From: CAYQXJ01 sp964421565
Lineage (GTDB): Bacteria; Planctomycetota; Brocadiia; SM23-32
Reading direction: 5' to 3'
Length of the DNA stretch: 64,000 nucleotides
Assembly: GCA_964421565.1 (NCBI GenBank)
Contig: CAYQXJ010000002.1
Span: 259,405-323,404, forward strand
This document shows, piece by piece, positions 42,973 through 51,185 of this stretch. Every line of letters begins with the position of its first letter. The first letter of the stretch is position 1. The translations under genes and the position numbers were made by a program. The notes below the pieces were generated by a model that was given only the letters and a program-made list of their open reading frames with translations, was not told the DNA's origin and ran no database searches.

Positions 42973-44292
42973 ATGAGATCCGCCGCAATAGTGTATCCCT
43001 TTCCCAGTGGACTCGATCCATCGCCTGACTTTGAAGTGCGTGTTGGTGGTCAGCCCGTGTTCGTGCATAGCCACGCCGTTGCCGGCTACGCGTTGTTTTC
43101 GGCCGAAGGGCCGGTTGAGGTAGAGGTAACGGTTCGATTCCCATTCGAAGATGTGAAGGTGCGGCCGCTGCGCCACGAAGTCGTGCCGGAGGTCGACGGT
43201 GATGTCTTGCGTTTCCGCCTTGACGGGCCATCCTACCTGAGCCTCGAGTTTGACGGCGACCTCAGCCGGCCACTCTTCCTCTGGGTCGACCCGCCGGACG
43301 AGGACGTGCCTGCCGCGGACACACCAGGGCTGCGTTTCTTCGTGGCAGGCAGGGTACATGACGTCGGTTTGGTCACACTCAAGACTGACGAGACGGTGTA
43401 CATCGAGGGCGGGGCGGTGGTGCGAGGTGCCTTCCGAGCAGAAGACGCGCAGAACGTGACGGTCCGGGGACGCGGTGTGCTCGACGGCAGCCACTGGCCC
43501 GGACGCGGACGCGAGGACCGGGGTCCGTGGCTCTTCCGTTTCACCGCTTGCCGTAGACTTGTCGTTGAGGGCGTGGCCGCAATTGATAGCCCGCGCTGGA
43601 CGCTGGTGCCGGTGGGATGCTCCGGGGTCCACATTGCGCACGTCAAGATCATCACTGACCATGTCGGTGGAGACGGGGTCGATCTGGTCGGCTGCCGCGA
43701 CGCGGTGGTGGAGGATTGTTTCATGCGCACAGCGGATGACTGCGTCGCCATCAAGGCGAGTAGTTTCCGTGAGGAGGTGGGCGGTCAGAATGTCGAGAAC
43801 ATCCGCGTCCGCCGCTGTGTCTGCTGGGACGCAAAGCCCGGCAATGCGCTCGAGATCGGCTACGAGACCCGTTGCGACTACATGCGTGACATCTCCTTCG
43901 AGGACTGCGACATCATTCATGTCGAGCACGAGGGGCACCAGTCCGGCGGCGTACTCACCATCCATAACGGCGACCGAGCGCATATCAGCAACGTGCGCTA
44001 TGAGGGCATCCGAGTCGAAGACGCACAGGAGAAGCTGATAGACATCAAGATCCTCTTCGCGCGCTACTCGCGGGACGAAGAGCGCGGCCAGGTCGGTGAC
44101 ATTCTGATCCGAGATGTCAGCGTAGTGGATGGCCCATATCCCGTATCGATCATCCGGGGATATGACGAGCAGCACGCAATCGGCAACGTGACCATCCAGG
44201 GCCTCACGATCCACGGTCGGCCCGTACGCAACTGGCGGGATGCTCATATGGTGGTAGAGTTGGCGCCTCGGGTTCATTTCGGCGACGGCTGA
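42973..44292 (+). CDS. GH28-like right-handed beta-helix glycosidase
   Basis: A 439-residue protein: N-terminal beta-sandwich about 1-110, then a beta-helix from about 120. The helix shows VHDVGLVTLKTDETVYIEGG, VRGRGVLDG, and the active-site-like region GGDGVDLVGCRDAVVEDCFM then RTADDCVAIKAS (cores GDGVD and ADDC). These Asp residues match polygalacturonase motifs I and II, but the GHG and RIK motifs are not clear, so another pectin-, rhamnose- or galactan-type substrate is possible. No signal peptide. GGAG lies 6 nt before the ATG. It follows GH27 by 78 nt and is probably co-transcribed. Confidence 0.78.
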   Translation: MRSAAIVYPFPSGLDPSPDFEVRVGGQPVFVHSHAVAGYALFSAEGPVEVEVTVRFPFEDVKVRPLRHEVVPEVDGDVLRFRLDGPSYLSLEFDGDLSRPLFLWVDPPDEDVPAADTPGLRFFVAGRVHDVGLVTLKTDETVYIEGGAVVRGAFRAEDAQNVTVRGRGVLDGSHWPGRGREDRGPWLFRFTACRRLVVEGVAAIDSPRWTLVPVGCSGVHIAHVKIITDHVGGDGVDLVGCRDAVVEDCFMRTADDCVAIKASSFREEVGGQNVENIRVRRCVCWDAKPGNALEIGYETRCDYMRDISFEDCDIIHVEHEGHQSGGVLTIHNGDRAHISNVRYEGIRVEDAQEKLIDIKILFARYSRDEERGQVGDILIRDVSVVDGPYPVSIIRGYDEQHAIGNVTIQGLTIHGRPVRNWRDAHMVVELAPRVHFGDG

Positions 44293-44379
44293 GGAGGGCA
44301 AGACCGGCCGACTGGATCTGAATCTGTCGAAGGGTACAACTCGAGGCTGAATGGTTCTGCTCGCCCGGGCCCCCCTTTC

Positions 44380-44409
44380 TTGCGACGCCCGCCGCCGCGC
44401 TCGTATAAT
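44380..44409 (+). promoter_or_regulatory. Promoter of the kdsD-kdsC operon
   Basis: TTGCGA (44380-44385), 18-nt spacer, perfect TATAAT (44404-44409), 36 nt before the ATG. Confidence 0.6.
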
Positions 44410-44444
44410 CCTGGCGGTAGAGGCCGTGGCACGGGAGGGCCGTC

Positions 44445-45428
44445 ATGGATCACATCGAGAGCGCCAAACAGATCATCCGGCAGGAGATAGACGCGCTGAC
44501 GGCCATGGAACGCCGCCTGGGCACGGAGTTCAGCAGGGCGGTAGACCTTATCTACAAGTGCTCGGGGCGCGTTATCGTCAGCGGCGTCGGCAAGGCGGGC
44601 ATCATCGGACAGAAGATATCGGCTACGCTTGCCAGCACCGGCACCCCCTCTTACTGGATGCATGCCGTGGAGGCCAGACATGGCGACCTGGGCCGCGTGC
44701 AGGCGGCTGACGTGGTGCTGGCACTCAGCAACAGCGGCGAGACCGAAGTGGTGCAGCTGTTACCCACTCTGAAGAAGATCGGTGTGCCGGTGATTGCTAT
44801 CACTGGTCGTGCCGATTCAACCCTTGCGCGCCATAGCGACATTGTACTCCACATCGGCGAGGTGGAAGAAGCCTGCCCCCTGGGTCTGGCGCCTTCGGCG
44901 AGTACGACCGCCATGGTTGTGATGGGCGATGCCCTGGCGCTGACCATCTTCCGCATGCGGAACTGGCAGCCGGACGATTATGCCTTCTACCATCCCGGCG
45001 GCGACCTCGGCCGCAAGCTTATCCGCGTAGAGGAGGTCATGCGCAAGGGCGCGGAGAATCCCGTGGCTCGCAGTGACGTCACCGTGCGCGAGGCGCTGCG
45101 GGTGATGAGCGGCCACACCAGCCCCGGGGCCATCAGCCTGGTCGACGAGGCCGGAAGGCTTGAGGGGTTCTTCACCGACGGCGACTTCCGCCGCATGATG
45201 CAGGACGGCGAGCCGGATGTCCTGGATCGGCCTGTCGGTGAGGTAATGACGCGCGGGCCGAAGACCATCGGAGCCCATCAGCTTGCCGCCGAGGCTTACC
45301 GCATGCTCCGGCAGTATCGTATCGACCAGGTGCCGGTTGTCGATGACGATGGGCGCCCGGTTGGTATTTTGGACGTGCAAGACTGGCTCGACATCGAACG
45401 TGGCCTCGAGGCGCCTGAGGCCGAGTAG
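44445..45428 (+). CDS. kdsD: D-arabinose-5-phosphate isomerase (KpsF/GutQ/KdsD family)
   Basis: A 327-residue enzyme interconverting ribulose-5-phosphate and arabinose-5-phosphate, the first step to Kdo for LPS. The SIS domain (about 30-185) shows VIVSGVGKAGIIGQKISATL, GTPSYWMHAVEARHGDLG (usually PGEASHGDLG), LSNSGETEVVQLL and CPLGLAPSASTTAM; two CBS repeats follow (about 200-260 and 270-325; VMTRGPKTIGAHQLAAEA). FYHPGGDLGRKL joins them. Full length for the family. GGAGGG precedes the ATG. kdsC begins 19 nt downstream, so the order is isomerase then phosphatase of one pathway. Confidence 0.93.
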   Translation: MDHIESAKQIIRQEIDALTAMERRLGTEFSRAVDLIYKCSGRVIVSGVGKAGIIGQKISATLASTGTPSYWMHAVEARHGDLGRVQAADVVLALSNSGETEVVQLLPTLKKIGVPVIAITGRADSTLARHSDIVLHIGEVEEACPLGLAPSASTTAMVVMGDALALTIFRMRNWQPDDYAFYHPGGDLGRKLIRVEEVMRKGAENPVARSDVTVREALRVMSGHTSPGAISLVDEAGRLEGFFTDGDFRRMMQDGEPDVLDRPVGEVMTRGPKTIGAHQLAAEAYRMLRQYRIDQVPVVDDDGRPVGILDVQDWLDIERGLEAPEAE

Positions 45429-45447
45429 AAGAACCAGGAGCCCCATT

Positions 45448-45990
45448 TTGAGCGAGCAATTGGCATCCTCGGAAGTCGCCGAGAGGGCCCGCCGCGTGCG
45501 ACTCGTCATCGCGGACTGTGACGGCGTGCTCACGGATGGGCGCGCCTTCTACGGTGCGGAGGGGTTTGAGGCGGTCAGCTTCAACGTCAAGGACGGCACC
45601 GGCATCAAGTACCTGCAGCGTTCTGGGATTCCCGTCGCGATCCTGACCGGACGTAGCGTCGAAGCCGTGCGTGCCCGCGCACGGGTGCTGGGCATCCAGC
45701 AATTGGAGCAGGGCGCGAAGGTGAAGATTGAGGCCTACGAGCGCATTCGTGCGCGGGCCGAGCTGTCCCACGAAGCCATCGCCTACGTTGGCGACGACCT
45801 GCCTGACATACCGGTGATGCGGCACGTGGGCTTTGCGGTAGCGGTCGCCGATGCGGTCGCCGAAGTTCTCGAAAGCGCGCATTGGGTCACAGAACGCGCC
45901 GGCGGCGACGGGGCCCTGCGCGAGCTGGCAGAGTTCATCCTGAAGGCCCAGGGCAAGTGGTCGAACATACTGGCCCGCTATATCGAGTGA
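45448..45990 (+). CDS. kdsC: KdsC-like 3-deoxy-manno-octulosonate-8-phosphate phosphatase (HAD family)
   Basis: A 180-residue HAD phosphatase without cap domain. Motif I is LVIADCDGVLTDGR (about 19-32; YrbI enzymes have DVDGVLTDG, here CDG), then FNVKDGTGIKYLQRSGIPVAILTGR with the Ser/Thr-Gly-Arg motif, and GDDLPDIPVMRHVGFAVAVADA near 112-133. Start: no ATG fits; TTG at 45448 has AGGAG 7 nt upstream and gives the normal family length, whereas the frame upstream only overlaps kdsD out of frame. Coupled to kdsD in the Kdo pathway. Confidence 0.88.
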   Translation: MSEQLASSEVAERARRVRLVIADCDGVLTDGRAFYGAEGFEAVSFNVKDGTGIKYLQRSGIPVAILTGRSVEAVRARARVLGIQQLEQGAKVKIEAYERIRARAELSHEAIAYVGDDLPDIPVMRHVGFAVAVADAVAEVLESAHWVTERAGGDGALRELAEFILKAQGKWSNILARYIE

Positions 45991-46002
45991 CCCGCGCGCG
46001 GA

Positions 46003-46611
46003 CTACGGCAGCCGCAACCAGTTGTCGTGACCGGGCACTACCGCTTCTGCCACCTGCCTGATCTTCTGCACCGACGCCTTCTTTTGCTCCGTCTGCTCAC
46101 CGAATGAACTGAGGCCGTCCAGGCAGAAATCCGCCGTCACGGTAGCGTCGCCCGCTATAACCACGGCAAGCCCGTCGCACATGAAGCGCAAACCTGTAAG
46201 GTCGTCTGTGTGGCCTGGCAGGGGCAGCGGCTCGACATCCGCCGGCAACCACCCTGAGGCCGCCCGCAAAGGCTTGCCGAAGCGCCCCGACGCATTGATG
46301 AGTGACGCCGTTTGCCTTCCCGCCAGCCATTCCGCGTCGGGGAAGCAGCTAAGCCCCACCGTGTGGTCGCCATGGCCGTGCGTGACGAAGACCTGGTCCA
46401 CGTCCCGGGCTCTAAGGCCACTGCGCCGGTTCAGCTCGAAGGCCATTCTCTCGGCGTCGCCATAGGCGGGATCGACCAGCAGCCGCCAGCCCTCCCCCGT
46501 AACAAGCGTGCAGGTGCACACCGGCGCGCGGTAACGCCGGTCGGGGCTTTCGCCCCAGTACGGGTTGCGCGAGGGGTGCCCGATGACAACCACATCCCAC
46601 CTCTTAATCAT
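46003..46611 (-). CDS. Metallo-beta-lactamase-fold hydrolase
   Basis: A 202-residue MBL-fold protein. The zinc motif is VFVTHGHGDHTVGL (about 75-88; H-x-H-x-D-H), later ligands are in PLPGHTDDLTGL (His near 133), VVIAGDATVTADF (Asp near 151) and AVVPGHDNW at the C-terminus. This is the small cytoplasmic hydrolase type, typically a lactonase, thioesterase or phosphodiesterase-like enzyme. Substrate unknown. The start lies about 150 nt from the divergent SDR gene; the frame upstream of that SDR overlaps the MBL start, but is not coding. Confidence 0.85.
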   Translation of the reverse strand: MIKRWDVVVIGHPSRNPYWGESPDRRYRAPVCTCTLVTGEGWRLLVDPAYGDAERMAFELNRRSGLRARDVDQVFVTHGHGDHTVGLSCFPDAEWLAGRQTASLINASGRFGKPLRAASGWLPADVEPLPLPGHTDDLTGLRFMCDGLAVVIAGDATVTADFCLDGLSSFGEQTEQKKASVQKIRQVAEAVVPGHDNWLRLP

Positions 46612-46675
46612 CTCGTATGAGCCTCGTCGAAGGAGTGCGGAAAGCCCTGGGGCGATGGTAGCGTGCTGCCGCCTT

Positions 46676-46704
46676 TTGCGCTACGGGCGGCGTAGCGTTA
46701 AGCT
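46676..46704 (+). promoter_or_regulatory. Possible promoter of the SDR-M20 operon
   Basis: TTGCGC (46676-46681), 17-nt spacer, TAAGCT (46699-46704), 59 nt before the ATG. Confidence 0.35.
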
Positions 46705-46762
46705 ACCGGTTCGGGCGCAATCGAGTCGAGCGTCTGCAACCCCCATCAAGCGGAGCGACGAT

Positions 46763-47587
46763 ATGGGTAGCGCATTGGACGTTGACCTGACGGACGAAGT
46801 GGTGGCCCTTACCGGGGGCGCCGGGGTGCTGTGCAGCACGATGGCGCGCGCAGCGGCCGAAAAGGGCGCTGCCGTCGCTGTGATGGACATCGCGGAGGGC
46901 GCGGCAGCCGCCCTGGCGGAGGAGATAGTGGAGGCAGGCGGACGAGCGCTGCCGGTCATGTGCAACGTTCTGGAGAAAGAGAGCCTGCAGGACGCGCTGC
47001 GGAAGGTCCGGACTGAACTTGGGGAGCCGACCGCGCTGGTCAACGGTGCTGGCGGGAACAGGAGCGAAGCCACAACGACCCCGGATTTGCCCTTCTTCGA
47101 TCTGCCCGTCGCCGCAGTTCGGTGGGTTTTCGACCTGAACTTCGCCGGCACGTTGCTCGCTTGCCAGGTGTTCGGCAAGGTGATGGCTGAGCAAGGCCAC
47201 GGCCATATCATCAACATCTCCAGCATGAACGCTTTTCGCCCCCTCACGCGCATACCAGCCTATTCGGCAGCCAAGGCAGCGGTGAGCAACCTGACCCAGT
47301 GGCTCGCCGTGCACATGAACCAGGAGTACAGCGAGGAGTTGCGTGTCAACGCCATCGCCCCCGGCTTCTTCCTGACCGAACAGAACCGCTTTCTGCTTAC
47401 CGAGAAGCAGACGGGGGAGCTGACTGCCCGGGGGCGGACGATCATCGACCACACTCCGATGGGTCGCTTCGGCGACCCGCAGGACCTGGTCGGCACGCTG
47501 TTGTGGCTGCTCAGCGAGTCGTCGAGCTTCGTCAACGGCATTGTGGTCCCTGTCGACGGCGGATTCAGCGCCTTCAGCGGAGTGTGA
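46763..47587 (+). CDS. Short-chain dehydrogenase, D-mannonate oxidoreductase-like
   Basis: A 274-residue SDR. VALTGGAGVLCSTMARAAAEKGA (about 14-36) replaces the usual TGxxxGIG by TGGAGVLCSTMA, a form common in the SDR enzymes that reduce fructuronate to mannonate. NGAGGN lies near 93, the catalytic Ser is in IINISSMNAF and the Tyr-x-x-x-Lys is YSAAK near 170. EELRVNAIAPGFFLTEQNRFLL is the usual Asn-Pro-Gly-Phe region. GGAG 7 nt upstream supports the ATG. The M20 peptidase gene starts 1 nt past the stop, so they are coupled. Confidence 0.83.
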   Translation: MGSALDVDLTDEVVALTGGAGVLCSTMARAAAEKGAAVAVMDIAEGAAAALAEEIVEAGGRALPVMCNVLEKESLQDALRKVRTELGEPTALVNGAGGNRSEATTTPDLPFFDLPVAAVRWVFDLNFAGTLLACQVFGKVMAEQGHGHIINISSMNAFRPLTRIPAYSAAKAAVSNLTQWLAVHMNQEYSEELRVNAIAPGFFLTEQNRFLLTEKQTGELTARGRTIIDHTPMGRFGDPQDLVGTLLWLLSESSSFVNGIVVPVDGGFSAFSGV

Positions 47588-47588
47588 A

Positions 47589-48845
47589 GTGGAAGCTACG
47601 ACTGCTGTGGACGAATGGCTGGCGGGCCACGCCGACGAGATGGTGCAGCTTCAGGCGCAGCTTACTGCGCGGCCCGCACTCGGCCCGGAGAATGGCGGCC
47701 AGGGCGAGTGGGCAAGGGCCCGGTTCCTGGAGGACTACCTGCAGCAGTGCGGCCTCGGCGCTTCGGAGCACTACGACTGCCCGGATGAGCGCGTGCCCGA
47801 AGGCTGCCGCCCGAACCTGGCGGTCTCGCTGCCCGCGGGGCAGGCGCGCACATCGGTCTGGGTGCTCAGTCACCTCGATGTAGTCCCGCCCGGCGAACGG
47901 CTGCCCGACGGTTCATGGAAAGGATGGGATTCTGATCCGTGGGCGCTGCGCCGGGAGGGGGACGTCATCTACGGCCGCGGCGTCAGCGACAACCAGCAAT
48001 CGCTGGTGGCCTCGGTCTTCGCCGCCCGTGCAGTGCGGGAGACGGCAAGTGCGCCGGGCCGTCACGCGCGGCTGCTCTTTGTTTCGGACGAGGAGACGGG
48101 CAGTCACCGAGGGCTCCAGCATGTTCTGCGCGAGCAGCATGACCTCTTCGCCTCAGACGACCTGATCCTTGTGCCGGACGGAGGCAACGAGGACGGTTCG
48201 ATGATCGAGGTCGCCGAGAAATCGGTCCTGTGGCTGGAAGTGCGTGTGACTGGCCGCCAGGCTCACGCAAGCCGGCCTGACCGCGCCGTGAACGCACTGC
48301 GCGCCGGCAGCCGACTGGTCACAGAGCTTGACGATGCCTTGCACGTCCGCTACGACGCAAGGGACGAGCTCTACGAGCCGCCGGATTCGACCTTCGAGCC
48401 GACCATGCATCCCGCCGGGGTGCTGAACGTCAACACCATCCCCGGAGAAGAAACCTTCTGTTTCGACTGCCGCGTGCTGCCGCAGTACGGTCTGGACGGA
48501 ATACTGGAATTCGTGCGTGAACGCGCAAGGCGGATGGACGCCAATGCGGGCACGAAGACCGAAGTGCGGGTTCGTAACCGCCTGCCCGCTCCGCCCGGCA
48601 CAGACCCCGAAGCGCCCGTCGTACGGGCGCTTGCACTGGCGGTGCGCGAGGTCCGCCGGGTAGAGCCACGCATCACGGGCGTCGGCGGGCAGACAGTCGC
48701 CTGTTTCTTCCGCCGCGAAGGCCTGCCGGCGGCAGTGTGGATGACCTCCAGCGAGACCGAGCACCAGGTAAACGAGCGCTGCCGGGTGTCGGATATGGTG
48801 GACGACGCGCGGGTGTTCGCTCGTCTCTTCCTTGGCGATCGCTGA
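47589..48845 (+). CDS. M20-family metallopeptidase (ArgE/DapE/CPG2-like)
   Basis: A 418-residue zinc amidohydrolase. VLSHLDVVPPGE (about 93, His and Asp), IYGRGVSDNQQSL (about 127, bridging Asp), LFVSDEETGS (about 160, Glu pair) and EHQVNERC near the C-terminus (His) are the metal and catalytic residues; residues about 205-325 are the dimerisation lid. The start is GTG at 47589, with GGAG 6 nt upstream, only one base after the SDR stop. Substrates of this family are N-acyl amino acids, succinyl-diaminopimelate or small peptides; unknown here. Confidence 0.87.
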   Translation: MEATTAVDEWLAGHADEMVQLQAQLTARPALGPENGGQGEWARARFLEDYLQQCGLGASEHYDCPDERVPEGCRPNLAVSLPAGQARTSVWVLSHLDVVPPGERLPDGSWKGWDSDPWALRREGDVIYGRGVSDNQQSLVASVFAARAVRETASAPGRHARLLFVSDEETGSHRGLQHVLREQHDLFASDDLILVPDGGNEDGSMIEVAEKSVLWLEVRVTGRQAHASRPDRAVNALRAGSRLVTELDDALHVRYDARDELYEPPDSTFEPTMHPAGVLNVNTIPGEETFCFDCRVLPQYGLDGILEFVRERARRMDANAGTKTEVRVRNRLPAPPGTDPEAPVVRALALAVREVRRVEPRITGVGGQTVACFFRREGLPAAVWMTSSETEHQVNERCRVSDMVDDARVFARLFLGDR

Positions 48846-48848
48846 GAC

Positions 48849-51017
48849 CTATTCAGGCTCCAGTTCGGCGCCGAGCACCGTGACCTTCAGGTCCCCGAGC
48901 AGATCACGGTTAGATATGCGAGCGATCGCGACGCCTTCGCGGTTGCGTACAGTCAATACGGGAACGCGCATCTTCTCCCAGTCAGCAAGGGGCAACAGGG
49001 GCACACGCAAGGTGCTCCTCAGGGGGCGGAGCGTCAGTTCGCCTTCTTCCCGGTTCAGGCTGATGCCCGCCGCGCACATTGGCATTCCGAACACGGTAGT
49101 GCCGCGCGGGTAGAAGTTCAGCTTGTTGCCTTCCGTGGTGTCGTAGTAGAGGCCGCTGCCCCAGTTGTCCCCGGTTGTGGCCTGATAGTCCCAGTAGCAT
49201 TCGACATTCGCAAGCAGGTCGACTCCGAGGTAGGCGGCGACATAGTCGCGCCACATGTTCTGGCTGAACCAAACGGTTCCTTCACCGGCGCTCGAATGCC
49301 GGCATCCGTACGGTGTCATGGTTACGCTGTTGGCCCGTTCGATGTCCTCAGCGAACCGGTTCATCTTCCACCGAGGCATCTTGATGCCGGCCAGGAAGAG
49401 ATACAGCAGCCCGTTGGCCGTGTAGATGGAGTAGGCGTCCCAGCCGTCGAGATCGCCATCAGGCAGTGGTTTGGCGCTCCAGGGGTCGGTGAGCCCCTCT
49501 GTGGTGCGGTCGAGGCTGACGGCGTAGTGATCGCCGAGCCAGGCGTCATCCTCGAGGGTTTTGATGCCCTTGCTGGCGAAAGCGCGCCACCGCTCGGCGC
49601 TCGACTCCTTGACCTTGCATTTCTGTTCAAGCTCGGCCAGAGACCACAGCGCCGCCTGGGTCTTGACGGCCAGGTAGACCTGCTCCCGTCCGTACTGCAC
49701 GGCCGGACCGGCATCGTCGATAGTGTTGGCAACGCCGCGGTCGGGTATGCCGTTGCCCGTGGCGTCGGCCTTGATGATAAACTCGGCCAGCCGGCGACAG
49801 AGCGGCAATTTCTTCTTTGCCTTCTTTACCTGTCCCGTAAAGAAGGCCCACGCCGCCAGCAACAGCATGTAGTTGCAGTTCTCCTCGACCTCCATGTGAT
49901 GGGGGTAGAACTGCCGGCCGACGATGTGGTCTGAGCCCATGTCGTGGCAGAGGAAAGCGGTGCCTTTGCCGTCAGTGCCGAGGCTCTGGGCCCCATCCAT
50001 CTCAAACTCGGCCCATTCGTGCAGCAGCATCTCGAGCAACTCGGGCCAGAGGGCGAAGTAGAGCAGCCCGTCGTTGTATTCCACGTCGATGGTGGAGTGG
50101 AAGTAGCAAGACCCCTCCCAGACGCTGAACCAATCCCCGGATTTGCGGCGTGTCCACCAGCTATTGGCCAAGAAGGTGCGGTAGGCCAGAGAGGCGAGGT
50201 GCGATGCGCTCGCGCCCAGGCTCCAGTCCGCGACGGTCCGATCGAGCAGGTCGCAGCGTTTCTCGATGCGGTCTCTCTCCTCGCCTGCCCACGTCACCAT
50301 CTCCTCACGGGATTCGAAGACCTCCAGGTACTTCAGGTCAGTCCATTCGTCGAAGACCTGCAGCACGGGTTCTTCGACCCAACTCGACCACAGGATGCTC
50401 ATCCGACCGGGGCCCTCATTCAGGTCGAATGCCATCCGCAGGCCACTGGCGCCAAACGGTTCGGCATCGGGGCATTCGACCCACGTCGGCACACGGACTT
50501 CGAGGGGGGGCATCTTCGCCTTCTGTTGCCTGGGGCGGCTCGTGAAGGTGTAGACGAAACCCCTATCACAAGCATCAAATTCAACCTCTTCGCCCGAGAG
50601 TTGAAACACCAGTTCACCACTTTCCAGGGGTGTCTCAGGCTGAACGTAGCGGAAGTTGCCGAGCCGCTTCACCGTCAGGTCGACGTAGTAGAAAGGCGCC
50701 AGCGATACGCCCAGGTTCCGGGGGTAGAAAGGCGCCCTGAGGGTGAGTGCAAACTCCACCCCCAGCTCGGGATGCACAGCGCGATAGTGGATGGCGGTCA
50801 GCGTGTCGAACTGCTCGACGAACGGGAAGCGCTCTGCTTCCCCGGTGAAGGGCAGTGCCCAGACTGTCCCATCCGCCGCCTTCAGCCCAACGGTCAAGTC
50901 GAGCTTCAGCTCACGGAACTGGCCGAGACAGCTTTGGTAGAGGCATAGATCGTGGGGGGCGAGTATCAGATTGAAGCGTCCGCCCAATGTAGCGGCGGCG
51001 TCGGTTATCAGATGCAT
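48849..51017 (-). CDS. Probable (alpha/alpha)6-barrel glycoside hydrolase, clan GH-O-like
   Basis: A 722-residue cytoplasmic protein (no signal peptide). An N-terminal beta-sandwich (about 1-240) is followed by a helical barrel (about 250-640) and a C-terminal beta part. FSVWEGSCYFHSTIDVEYND (about 300-319) resembles the E-G-x-Y-x-x-x-x-T-x-D nucleophile region of GH52/GH116, and GIPDRGVANTIDDAGPAVQYG (about 425) would hold the acid/base Asp. This assignment is from motif memory, so an amidase-like or novel family remains possible. GAGGT lies 7-8 nt before the ATG and a promoter 51067-51094. Confidence 0.6.
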   Translation of the reverse strand: MHLITDAAATLGGRFNLILAPHDLCLYQSCLGQFRELKLDLTVGLKAADGTVWALPFTGEAERFPFVEQFDTLTAIHYRAVHPELGVEFALTLRAPFYPRNLGVSLAPFYYVDLTVKRLGNFRYVQPETPLESGELVFQLSGEEVEFDACDRGFVYTFTSRPRQQKAKMPPLEVRVPTWVECPDAEPFGASGLRMAFDLNEGPGRMSILWSSWVEEPVLQVFDEWTDLKYLEVFESREEMVTWAGEERDRIEKRCDLLDRTVADWSLGASASHLASLAYRTFLANSWWTRRKSGDWFSVWEGSCYFHSTIDVEYNDGLLYFALWPELLEMLLHEWAEFEMDGAQSLGTDGKGTAFLCHDMGSDHIVGRQFYPHHMEVEENCNYMLLLAAWAFFTGQVKKAKKKLPLCRRLAEFIIKADATGNGIPDRGVANTIDDAGPAVQYGREQVYLAVKTQAALWSLAELEQKCKVKESSAERWRAFASKGIKTLEDDAWLGDHYAVSLDRTTEGLTDPWSAKPLPDGDLDGWDAYSIYTANGLLYLFLAGIKMPRWKMNRFAEDIERANSVTMTPYGCRHSSAGEGTVWFSQNMWRDYVAAYLGVDLLANVECYWDYQATTGDNWGSGLYYDTTEGNKLNFYPRGTTVFGMPMCAAGISLNREEGELTLRPLRSTLRVPLLPLADWEKMRVPVLTVRNREGVAIARISNRDLLGDLKVTVLGAELEPE

Positions 51018-51066
51018 GGCAATACCTCGGGTTGTGTCGGTGGAAAGTGGTTAACCGGGAGACATT

Positions 51067-51094
51067 ACTGTACGGCATCCGCCAGCCGGTGCAA
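51067..51094 (-). promoter_or_regulatory. Promoter of the GH-O-like gene
   Basis: Minus strand: TTGCAC (51094-51089), 16-nt spacer, TACAGT (51072-51067). Confidence 0.45.
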
Positions 51095-51115
51095 GCAGAA
51101 AGCGCCCCCGGCGGC

Positions 51116-51144
51116 TTGACAGCAACGGCGCCGTACGCGAGATT
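51116..51144 (+). promoter_or_regulatory. Possible purN promoter
   Basis: Perfect TTGACA (51116-51121), 17-nt spacer, poor -10 GAGATT (51139-51144), 41 nt before the ATG. Confidence 0.4.
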
Positions 51145-51185
51145 GTGCGTCTCCGAGCGACTTCCATCCCGCAGGGAGCAAAGTC

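Noticed and set aside
42259..44301. 680-codon minus-strand frame across GH27 and the GH28-like gene
   Set aside because: Both genes on the plus strand have catalytic motifs; the antisense frame has none.
47541..47588. Upstream start for the M20 peptidase inside the SDR gene
   Set aside because: GTG at 47589 has GGAG at 6-nt spacing and follows the SDR stop; the extension has no start signal.
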